Shown piece by piece: positions 1 to 5,779 of a DNA stretch of 6,733 nt. The translations under genes and the position numbers were made by a program. The notes below the pieces were generated by a model. The model was not told the DNA's origin and searched no databases. It saw nothing but the letters and a program-made list of their open reading frames with translations. Source of the stretch: Actinomycetota bacterium. Lineage in GTDB: Bacteria > Actinomycetota > Thermoleophilia > Solirubrobacterales > Solirubrobacteraceae. The stretch's first letter is position 1, and each line of letters opens with the position of its first letter. The stretch lies in contig VAXS01000139.1 in NCBI GenBank assembly GCA_005883255.1, forward strand, positions 1-6,733, read 5' to 3'.

Positions 1-1260
1 GATCTCGCCCCGCGTCACGCGCTCGCAGAAGCACACGACGCGTCCGTAGTCCGGGTTCTGCGCGATGCGCTCCGGCTGCGCGTGGGGGCGGGGCGCGAGC
101 TCTCCGATGTTGGGCATGCGGATCGCGGGGAGGCCGGTCTTCCGCGGGCGCAGGGGCAGCCCCGCCCCGCCCAGCTCCTCGCGCACGTGCTCGGCGATCG
201 CCAGCGACGCGGACAGCCCGGTGGACCGGATGCCGCCCACGCGGACGTAGCCCTCGGCGGCGTCGATTCCCACCTGGTAGTCCGAGTGCTCGGTGGCGGC
301 GCGCAATCCCACGTAGACCGCGGTCACCTCGTGGTCCAGAAGCGCCGGCAGGATGCGCGCGGCCTCGGCCCGGAGGTAGGCGAGCCCCTCGGCGGTGGCC
401 GAGGTGTCGGACTTGTCGGGCACGTCCTGCGCCGTGGGGCCGAGCAGCACGTTGCCGAACACCGTGGGCGCGACCAGCACCCCCTTGGTGGTGCCGGTGG
501 GGACCGCCAGCACGATGCGGTCCAGGAGCGGGCGCGCCAGCTTGTCGAAGACGATCAGCTCGCCGCGCCGCGGGGTCACCGTGAACCGGTCGTGGCCCGC
601 CAGTCGGTCCACCTCGTCGCTGCGTAGCCCGGCGGCGTTGACCAGGATGCCGGTGGTCAGCTCGTCCCGCCCGACCCGCAGGCGAAACCCGCCGCCGGCC
701 AGCCGCTCCACTCCGGTGAGCGGCGTGCGCAGGCGCAGCTCGCAGCCCGCCAGCACCGCCTCGGTGGCGTACGCCAGCGGCGTGGTGAACGGGCACACGA
801 TCCCCTCGTCGGGCACCTCCAGCGCCCCGCGCGCGCCCGGCCCCAGGTGCGGCTCGCGCTGGCGCAGCTCGTCCACTCCCATCTCGCGGATCGCCTCGTA
901 CCCGTTCGCGCGCGCCCGCTCCACGATGCCCGGGAACGCCGCCAGCTGCTCGTCGTCCCAGGCGACCAGCACCGCGCCGATGCGCGCCACCGGGATGCCC
1001 ACCCGGGCGGCGTAGGAGCTGAGCAGCTCGTGGCCCCGACGGACCAGGCGCGCCTCCAGCGTCCCGGGCTCGGCGTCGAAGCCGGTGTGCAGCAGCGCCG
1101 TGTTGGCCTTGCTGGTCCCGGCGCCCACGTCGGGCCCGGCCTCCAGCAGCGTGCAGCGCAGGTCGAAGCGCGACAGCTCGCGGGCGATCGCCGCGCCGAC
1201 GACGCCCGCCCCCACGATCACGACGTCGCGCTCGGGAGAGCGTGCGCCGGCGGCGCTCAT
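1..1260 (-). CDS. GlpA-like FAD-dependent dehydrogenase (glycerol-3-phosphate dehydrogenase type), C-terminus cut by window edge
   Basis: A DAO-fold flavoprotein, probably oxidising glycerol 3-phosphate (or a related polyol phosphate) to the ketone and passing electrons to the respiratory chain. 420 codons are visible, open to the window edge. Seen: an FAD-binding GAGVVGAAIARELSR segment at about residues 17-31, a TSKANTALLHTGFDA block at about 49-63 that resembles the TSKANSG.VHAGYDA block of GlpA-type oxidoreductases, a second FAD-contact segment GGIRSTGLSAS at 342-352, and C410-F-C412 followed by ERVTRGEI. The last element is the opening of a BFD-like [2Fe-2S] domain, as in GlpA; its remaining cysteines lie outside the window. 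The ATG overlaps the kinase stop as ATGA, with no Shine-Dalgarno at usable distance, so translation is probably coupled. L-2-hydroxyglutarate oxidase-type enzymes share the fold, but the iron-sulfur tail and kinase partner favour the GlpA type. The fold is certain; the substrate is inferred. Confidence 0.87.
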   Translation of the reverse strand, partial: MSAAGARSPERDVVIVGAGVVGAAIARELSRFDLRCTLLEAGPDVGAGTSKANTALLHTGFDAEPGTLEARLVRRGHELLSSYAARVGIPVARIGAVLVAWDDEQLAAFPGIVERARANGYEAIREMGVDELRQREPHLGPGARGALEVPDEGIVCPFTTPLAYATEAVLAGCELRLRTPLTGVERLAGGGFRLRVGRDELTTGILVNAAGLRSDEVDRLAGHDRFTVTPRRGELIVFDKLARPLLDRIVLAVPTGTTKGVLVAPTVFGNVLLGPTAQDVPDKSDTSATAEGLAYLRAEAARILPALLDHEVTAVYVGLRAATEHSDYQVGIDAAEGYVRVGGIRSTGLSASLAIAEHVREELGGAGLPLRPRKTGLPAIRMPNIGELAPRPHAQPERIAQNPDYGRVVCFCERVTRGEI

Positions 1261-2693
1261 CGTTCGTCGCGGGCCAGCTCCACCAGCGCCCGGGCCGCCG
1301 CGTCCCAGCGCGCCAGGCGCTCCTGGGCCTCGTCGGGCGCCATGCGCGGCTCGTAGACCGCGGCCGGGCTCCAGTCGCCCACGGCCTCGGCCGGGGTGCC
1401 GGCCGCGCCCGCGCCCAGCCGGGCCAGCGCCCCCGCGCCCAGCGCCGTGGCCTCGGCGGCGGGATAGAGCTCCACGGGCGCCTGCAGGAGGTCGGCCTGG
1501 GCCTGCATGAGCGCGCCCGAGCGGGTGAGCCCGCCGTCCACGCGCAGCCGCTCGAGCGGCTGCCCGGCGTCGTCGCCCATCGCCCGGGCCAGCGCCGCCA
1601 CCTGGGCGGCGATCCCCCAGATCAGGGCGCGGACCAGGTCGTCGCGCCGGGTCGACAGCGACAGCCCCAGCCAGCCGCCCCGCGCCTCGGGCGCCCAGAA
1701 CGGCGCGCCCAGCCCGGCCAGCGAGGGGACGAACACCACGTCGCCCGGCCCGGAGTCCCCGCCGACGCGGTCGAGGTCCTCAGGTCCGGCGATGAGCTCC
1801 AGCTCCCGCAGCCAGGACACCGCCGACCCCGCGCTGTACACCTGGCCGTCCAAGCAGTAGGTGGTCGTGCCGTCCAGCCGCCAGGCCACGCAGGCGGCCA
1901 GCCGCGACCGCGAGCGGGCCACCTGCTCGCCCACGGTGGCCAGGATGAACGCGCCGGTGCCGTAGGTGCACTTCGCCTCGCCCGCCTCGAAGCACGACTC
2001 GGCGAAGAGCGCGGCCTGCTGGTCGACCACCAGGCCGGTGACCGGCAGGGAGGCGCCGAAGGCCTCCGTCTTCCCGACGGCGGCGTCGCAGTCGACGACA
2101 GCCGGCTGCCCGGCCGGGTCCAGCCCGAACGCCGCGCAGGCCTCCTCCGACCACGTGGTGCTCTCCAGATCGAGCAGCAGCGTCCGCGAGGCGGTGGCGG
2201 CGTCGGTGACGAAGGCGCCCGTGAGGCGCTGGTTCAGCCAGGCGTCCACCGTGGTCACGACGCCCTCCTCGCCCCCCTCGCGGCGCAGCCAGGCCATCTT
2301 GGGCGCGGCGAAGTAAGGGTCGACGGGCAGGCCGGTGATCTCGGTCAGCCGGTCGGCCCGGTCGGCCAGTTCGCGCGTGACCGTGACCGCCCGGCGGTCC
2401 TGCCAGCTCAGGGCCGGCCCGAAGGGCATCCCGCTGTCGCGGTCCCAGCGCAGCACGGTCTCGCCCTGGTTGGCGATCCCCACCGCTTCGACCCCGGCGC
2501 CCGCGGCGTCCAGCGCGCCCCGGCCGGCGGCGACGATCGACTCCAGTAGCTCCTGGGGATCCTGCTCGACGGCCCCGCCCGGCCCGGGCCGCGGATTGAC
2601 GGCTGCGCTGCTCTCGCCCAGCACCTCACCGCCCTCGGCGACGACCAGCGCCTTGGTCGACGACGTGCCCTGGTCGATGGCCAGGACGTTCAT
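1257..2693 (-). CDS. glpK: FGGY-family carbohydrate kinase, glycerol kinase-like
   Basis: ATP-dependent cytoplasmic kinase, most likely glycerol to glycerol 3-phosphate. The 478 residues are slightly under the roughly 500 of typical GlpK. Seen: N-terminal phosphate-binding AIDQGTSSTK (5-14), WDRDSG and SWQDRR (83-88, 96-101), DPYF (125-128), VDAWL (149-153), DQQAALF with the expected catalytic Asp224, YGTGAF (244-249), GLGAPFW (327-333), and the ATP-site LRVDGG (383-388) followed by ATALGAGALA. These blocks follow E. coli GlpK in order and spacing. Oddity: the glycerol-binding Arg-Glu pair of GlpK (NQRET) reads NQGET here, so Arg is Gly77 while Glu78 is kept. Other glycerol contacts (Trp97, Tyr127, Asp224, Phe249) appear conserved. 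The gene is first in an operon with the dehydrogenase downstream. ATG at 2693 lies 7 bases from a -10-like element without a Shine-Dalgarno, suggesting a leaderless mRNA. FGGY kinase is near certain; glycerol as substrate is likely but not proven. Confidence 0.85.
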   Translation of the reverse strand: MNVLAIDQGTSSTKALVVAEGGEVLGESSAAVNPRPGPGGAVEQDPQELLESIVAAGRGALDAAGAGVEAVGIANQGETVLRWDRDSGMPFGPALSWQDRRAVTVTRELADRADRLTEITGLPVDPYFAAPKMAWLRREGGEEGVVTTVDAWLNQRLTGAFVTDAATASRTLLLDLESTTWSEEACAAFGLDPAGQPAVVDCDAAVGKTEAFGASLPVTGLVVDQQAALFAESCFEAGEAKCTYGTGAFILATVGEQVARSRSRLAACVAWRLDGTTTYCLDGQVYSAGSAVSWLRELELIAGPEDLDRVGGDSGPGDVVFVPSLAGLGAPFWAPEARGGWLGLSLSTRRDDLVRALIWGIAAQVAALARAMGDDAGQPLERLRVDGGLTRSGALMQAQADLLQAPVELYPAAEATALGAGALARLGAGAAGTPAEAVGDWSPAAVYEPRMAPDEAQERLARWDAAARALVELARDER

Positions 2694-2700
2694 CCGGGCA

Positions 2701-2706
2701 AACCTA
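2701..2706 (-). promoter_or_regulatory. -10 element of a probable leaderless promoter for the kinase operon
   Basis: On the minus strand TAGGTT fits the actinobacterial TANNNT -10 pattern. Its last base is separated from the kinase ATG by only 7 bases, so transcription would begin at or next to the start codon. No Shine-Dalgarno lies in those bases. I see no good -35 hexamer at 16-19 bases upstream, which is common in actinobacterial promoters but weakens the call. Confidence 0.45.
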
Positions 2707-2734
2707 CACCCGCCCCGCCAGGCTGGCCCCGAAT

Positions 2735-2755
2735 TAACCGTGAAGCGGACGGTCA
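2735..2755. promoter_or_regulatory. Imperfect 21-base palindrome, candidate repressor operator
   Basis: Arms TAACCGT and ACGGTCA are separated by 7 bases; six of seven arm positions pair, five of them contiguous (ACCGT/ACGGT). It covers the proposed -35 hexamer and part of the spacer of the rightward promoter, where a dimeric repressor of TetR or GntR type would block polymerase. It lies upstream of the kinase -10, so it could also affect leftward transcription. No regulator gene is present in the window. The symmetry is seen; the function is inferred. Confidence 0.4.
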
Positions 2756-2768
2756 GGCGCCGTATGAT
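2740..2768 (+). promoter_or_regulatory. Probable leaderless sigma-70-type promoter of the reductase-acyltransferase operon
   Basis: TATGAT at 2763-2768 differs from consensus TATAAT at one position. A weak -35 (GTGAAG, matching the central TGA of TTGACA) sits at 2740-2745 with the ideal 17-base spacer. Eight bases follow the -10 before the ATG at 2777, so the transcript should start at the start codon. There is no Shine-Dalgarno, which agrees with leaderless translation. Confidence 0.55.
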
Positions 2769-2776
2769 CGGGCGCG

Positions 2777-3913
2777 ATGCCCCTCCAGGCCACCAAGCGC
2801 GGGTCCGCGCGCACCGCCCTGCGCGGCGAGTACGACGTCCTGATCTGCGGCGCGAGCTTCGGGGGCCTGGCGGTGGCGCGGGAGCTGGCCGGGTCGGGCG
2901 CGCGCACGCTGATCGTCGACCGCTACGAGGTGGGCGAGCGGGCGACCTCTGCCTGCGGGATCCCCACCGACTGGATGTACGCCCTGGGCCTCGAGCGCGC
3001 GCTCCAGCAGACGTTCGGCGAGATCCTGCTGCACACGCAGTACGGGAGCGTGCGCTGGCGGCTGCCCTGGACGTTCTCGACGTTCGACTACCGGGGAATG
3101 TGCTCCCTGCTGCGCGCCCAGAGCCCGGACGCCGCCTTCGAGACCGCGACGGTCACCGGCCGCACCGGCGAGGTGGTCCACACCGATCGCGGCGACCTGC
3201 GCGCCGAGCTGATCGTCGACGCCCTGGGCTGGCGGCGCATGCTGGGCACGCGGGCCACCGTGCAGCCGCCCAACGCCCGGCTCTCGCGCGGGCTCGAGGT
3301 CCACCCGCACGGGCGCGGCACCGAGATGGAGATCTGGGTGAAGCGCTCGTACGTCCCCGCCGGCTACGGCTGGAGCTTCCCCGCGGACGACGAGCTGCGC
3401 GTGGGCGTGGGCTCGTACGACCCCCACTACCACGTCAAGGACCCGACGGTGCGCCTGGCCCAGGACACCGGCGTGGACACCGTCCGCTACCAGGGCAACT
3501 GGATCCCCCACAAGATCCGCCCGGCCACCGAGGGCGGCGTGTTCTTCGTGGGCGACTCGGCCGGGCACTGCCTGCCCACCAGCGCCGAGGGCATTCGGAC
3601 CGCCCTGTACTTCGGCCTGGCCTGCGGGCGCGAGCTGCGGGCGGTCGTCGAGGGCCGGCGACGCCGGCGCGACGCGCTGCGGCGCTACCACCTGTTCAGC
3701 GCCGCCCACGCCTGGAAGTTCGACCTGCTGCTGAACGTCCAGCAGGCCTACCCGCGCGTTCCGGCGCCCGCGCTGCACCGGATCATCCAGGGCATGGCGC
3801 GCCAGCCAGTGATGGATCAGGTCTGGAACTGGTACATGGGCATCGCGCCCCCGGAGTTCGCGCGCGCCTCCCGGGTGGCCGACCAGCGCCCGCCGGTCGC
3901 GGTTGCCGCCTGA
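2777..3913 (+). CDS. Geranylgeranyl reductase family FAD-dependent oxidoreductase
   Basis: A 378-residue flavoprotein of the family that saturates double bonds in polyprenyl chains of lipids, quinones or chlorophyll precursors. Seen: Rossmann FAD-binding DVLICGASFGGLAVARELAGSG (roughly residues 20-41, with GASFGG replacing the usual GAGPAG), a conserved-type Cys-Gly (C60-G61, in ERATSACGIP), the family signature PAGYGWSFP at 194-202 (PxxYxWxFP), and the second FAD motif VGDSAGHCLPTSAEGI at about 258-273. There is no signal peptide or clear membrane helix; a basic run (RRRRR, 294-298) and the aromatic C-terminal part could touch membrane. The ATG at 2777 is chosen because a -10 element ends 8 bases upstream. 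The gene overlaps the acyltransferase by 11 bases. Known relatives include mycobacterial MenJ, which reduces menaquinone side chains, so menaquinone or an isoprenoid lipid are reasonable substrates. The family is confident; the substrate is unknown. Confidence 0.85.
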   Translation: MPLQATKRGSARTALRGEYDVLICGASFGGLAVARELAGSGARTLIVDRYEVGERATSACGIPTDWMYALGLERALQQTFGEILLHTQYGSVRWRLPWTFSTFDYRGMCSLLRAQSPDAAFETATVTGRTGEVVHTDRGDLRAELIVDALGWRRMLGTRATVQPPNARLSRGLEVHPHGRGTEMEIWVKRSYVPAGYGWSFPADDELRVGVGSYDPHYHVKDPTVRLAQDTGVDTVRYQGNWIPHKIRPATEGGVFFVGDSAGHCLPTSAEGIRTALYFGLACGRELRAVVEGRRRRRDALRRYHLFSAAHAWKFDLLLNVQQAYPRVPAPALHRIIQGMARQPVMDQVWNWYMGIAPPEFARASRVADQRPPVAVAA

Positions 3914-5291
3914 GCAGCTGTCACCGCTCGACGTGGTCTTCCTCCAGCTGGAGGACGGGCGCGCGCACATGCACATCGCGCTCGTGGGGTCGTTCCGCCC
4001 GCTGGCCGGGCGGTCGCGCCCCACGCTTCAGGCCCTGCAGGCGTCGGTCGAGGCCCGCCTGCCGCACCTGCCCCGGTTTCGCCAGCGCCTGGCCTGGCCG
4101 CCGGGGCGCCTGGCCGAGCCGTTCTGGGTGGACGACCCCGGCTTCGACATCGCGCGCCACGTGGTGGCCGCCGCCGATCCAGACCAGGCGCTGAGCGACG
4201 CCGAGTTCGGCCAGCTCACCGACGAGTTCCTCTCCACGCCGCTGGAGCGCCCGGGTCCGCTGTGGCGGTTCGCGTTCGTGCCCCGGCTGGACGACGGCCG
4301 CGCCGGCCTGGTGTGCAAGGTCCACCACGCCATGGTGGACGGGGTGGCGGGGATGGAGATCGTGGCGTCGCTGTTCAGCGACAGAGCGGACGCGCCGTCC
4401 GAGACCCCCGCGGCCTGGCACCCGGAGCCGCCGCCCGGTCCGCTGGGCCTGGGACTGGCGGCGCTGCGGGGCCAGGTGGAGGCGGCCGGCGCCCGCACGG
4501 CGCGGGCGCTGGTTGGGCTGGCGTCGCCCGCGACGGCGGCCGGCGAGCTGCGCGACGCCGTGCTCCGGGGAGCCGCGGCGGTCCGCGACGACGTTCTCTT
4601 CCCGGCCCCGAGCTCGTTCCTGAACCGCTCCATCGGACCCACCCGGCGGCTGGCGCGCTGCCCGCTCCCCGCCTCCGAGCTGGTACAGGTCAAGCGCGCC
4701 GCGGGCGTGACGTTCAACGACGCCTGCCTGGCGGTGGCGGGCGGGGCGCTGCGCCGGCTGGCGCTGGACCGGGGCGAGCTCCCGCCGCGCCTCAAGGTCG
4801 CGGTGCCGGTGAGCATGCGCGGGCGCGATCCCCGGGGCTGGGGCAACCGGATCTCGTTCACGGCCATCGAGCTGCCGCTGGACGAGCCCTCGGCGCCGGC
4901 GCGGATCGCCGGCGTGCACGAGCAGACCGCGCGGTTCAAGGAGACCGGGCGCGCCGCGGCCACGGACTCCGCCATCAACGCGCTCTCGTTCCTGCCCGGG
5001 CCGCTGCGGGCACCGCTCGCCCGCCTGGGCGCGGGCGCCCGGGCGTTCAACCTCACGATCTCCAACGTCCCCGGTCCCCGCACGCCCCTGTACCTGCTGG
5101 GCGCCGAGCTCGACGAGGGCTACCTGCTCGCGCCCCTCACGCCCGGCCACGCGCTGTCGATCGCGTTCTTCCCCTACCGCGACCGGGTCTTCTTCGCCGG
5201 CTACGCCGACCCGGTGGCGCTGCCCGAGGTGGACGCGCTGCCCGACGCTCTGCGGGCGGAGCTCGCCGAGCTGCGGGAGTCGCTCCCCTAG
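3903..5291 (+). CDS. Wax ester synthase/diacylglycerol acyltransferase (WS/DGAT) family O-acyltransferase
   Basis: Transfers an acyl group from acyl-CoA to diacylglycerol (triacylglycerol storage) or to a long-chain alcohol (wax ester), at the membrane or lipid-droplet surface. The 462 residues match the family length. Seen: N-terminal LSPLDVVFLQLE (6-17), PLERPGPLW (113-121), catalytic HHAMVDG (141-147, the HHxxxDG motif), FNDACLAVAGGALRR (271-285), VPVSMR (301-306), GNRIS (314-318) and the C-terminal NLTISNVPGPRTPLYLLGAE (383-402). The start is TTG at 3903: the first in-frame ATG (3969) would remove the conserved LSPLD segment, and TTG places the stop of the reductase gene 11 bases inside. 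No Shine-Dalgarno is evident, so translation is probably coupled to the upstream gene. Its stop shares the palindrome CTAG with the convergent membrane protein gene. The family is very secure; acceptor preference cannot be read from sequence. Confidence 0.93.
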   Translation: MPPEQLSPLDVVFLQLEDGRAHMHIALVGSFRPLAGRSRPTLQALQASVEARLPHLPRFRQRLAWPPGRLAEPFWVDDPGFDIARHVVAAADPDQALSDAEFGQLTDEFLSTPLERPGPLWRFAFVPRLDDGRAGLVCKVHHAMVDGVAGMEIVASLFSDRADAPSETPAAWHPEPPPGPLGLGLAALRGQVEAAGARTARALVGLASPATAAGELRDAVLRGAAAVRDDVLFPAPSSFLNRSIGPTRRLARCPLPASELVQVKRAAGVTFNDACLAVAGGALRRLALDRGELPPRLKVAVPVSMRGRDPRGWGNRISFTAIELPLDEPSAPARIAGVHEQTARFKETGRAAATDSAINALSFLPGPLRAPLARLGAGARAFNLTISNVPGPRTPLYLLGAELDEGYLLAPLTPGHALSIAFFPYRDRVFFAGYADPVALPEVDALPDALRAELAELRESLP

Positions 5292-5713
5292 GTGGTGGGC
5301 TCGCCCGCCCGGGCGGTCGCGCCCGGGCGGTCGCGCTCGATGGCGGCCCGCCGCAGCCGTCCGCCCAGCGCGCCGGCGAACATCCCGATGATCGCGGTGA
5401 AGACCGCCAGGATCGGGGCGAAGCTCGGCAGGGACACCTGCGCATGCGTCCCCACCACAGCGTGGGCCACCAGCAGGGCGGTGCCGAACAGCGCCCCGCC
5501 GACCAGGCCGCGATCGGCGCCCTCCCACCCGTCGGGGTGCTCGAAGCCGGCGCCGACTCCGCCGGCCAGCGCGATCAGCTGCATCGCCCAGTAGCCGGCC
5601 GCAGAGACGCCGAGCACGATTCCGGTGACGGCGCCGAACACGATCGGCACGACACCTCCGGTAAGGATCCGCAGCGCCATCGGCCGCTCGCGGAAGAGTG
5701 GAGCGTTGCGCAT
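5288..5713 (-). CDS. Hypothetical four-helix membrane protein
   Basis: A 141-residue protein that I do not recognise. Four hydrophobic segments are visible at roughly residues 17-38, 40-56, 67-88 and 97-119, rich in Gly and Ala, with a short hydrophilic loop (EHPDGWEGADRG, 58-69) between the second and third. A basic tail (RLRRAAIERDR) follows the last helix, suggesting that both ends are cytoplasmic by the positive-inside rule. ATG at 5713 is supported by GGGAGG five bases upstream, the only strong Shine-Dalgarno in the window. The last codons run through a 14-base tandem repeat that determines where the frame ends, at a TAG overlapping the acyltransferase stop on the other strand. The gene lies 66 bases after the HAD phosphatase gene on the same strand, so co-transcription is possible. 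No function is proposed. Confidence 0.8.
   Translation of the reverse strand: MRNAPLFRERPMALRILTGGVVPIVFGAVTGIVLGVSAAGYWAMQLIALAGGVGAGFEHPDGWEGADRGLVGGALFGTALLVAHAVVGTHAQVSLPSFAPILAVFTAIIGMFAGALGGRLRRAAIERDRPGATARAGEPTT
5308..5335. repeat. Perfect 14-base tandem direct repeat (two copies)
   Basis: CCCGGGCGGTCGCG occurs twice head to tail with no mismatch, inside codons 127-136 of the minus-strand membrane protein gene. Because 14 is not a multiple of three, gain or loss of one copy would shift the reading frame of the tail. The first copy overlaps a 12-base perfect palindrome (CCGCCCGGGCGG, 5305-5316) and the second contains a 10-base one, so the region could fold, but there is no T-run that would make it a classical terminator. 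Confidence 0.9.
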
Positions 5714-5718
5714 GGTTG

Positions 5719-5724
5719 CCTCCC
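5719..5724 (-). promoter_or_regulatory. Ribosome binding site fixing the membrane protein start
   Basis: GGGAGG on the minus strand, five bases before the ATG at 5713. It decides for this ATG over the in-frame ATG 11 codons later (M12). It also contrasts with the other complete genes here, none of which has a clear Shine-Dalgarno. Confidence 0.75.
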
Positions 5725-5741
5725 TCGGCTGCCCGCGCCGG

Positions 5742-5747
5742 ACCCTA
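5742..5747 (-). promoter_or_regulatory. Weak -10-like element for the membrane protein gene
   Basis: TAGGGT on the minus strand fits TANNNT. A start about 7 bases later would give a leader of about 20 bases containing the Shine-Dalgarno. A perfect TTGACA lies upstream at 5757-5762, but only 9 bases separate the two, too few for a sigma-70 promoter. Treat as tentative; the gene may instead be transcribed from the phosphatase promoter. Confidence 0.2.
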
Positions 5748-5779
5748 CCAGAAAGATGTCAAACGCCCGCCGGGGAGCC

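Noticed and set aside
1242..2549. Plus-strand open frame of 435 codons antisense to the kinase
   Set aside because: Out-of-frame shadow; the minus-strand frame aligns block by block with glycerol kinase.
3969..3971. ATG at 3969 as start of the acyltransferase
   Set aside because: It would delete the conserved N-terminal LSPLDVVFLQLE segment of the family.
2335..4194. Open plus-strand frame of 619 codons crossing the kinase-reductase junction, and a 793-codon one at 4262-6643
   Set aside because: Both run across several well-supported genes on both strands and have low-complexity, motif-free translations caused by the scarcity of stop codons in GC-rich DNA.
5305..5316. 12-base palindrome CCGCCCGGGCGG as a bidirectional terminator
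   Set aside because: It has no loop and no T-run on either strand and lies within codons; it is better explained by the GC-rich tandem repeat.
3921..5528. Long open frame on the minus strand (535 codons) antisense to the acyltransferase
   Set aside because: Its translation is Arg/Gly/Ala/Pro-rich with no recognisable motif, as expected for a shadow of a GC-rich gene. The plus-strand frame has all WS/DGAT motifs.
5757..5762. Perfect TTGACA hexamer on the minus strand upstream of the membrane protein
   Set aside because: No -10 at 15-19 bases; the only TANNNT is 9 bases away. Taken alone it is probably chance.
5763..5778. Possible hairpin after the phosphatase stop
   Set aside because: Only a short imperfect G/C stem can be drawn, with no U-tract; not distinguishable from base composition.
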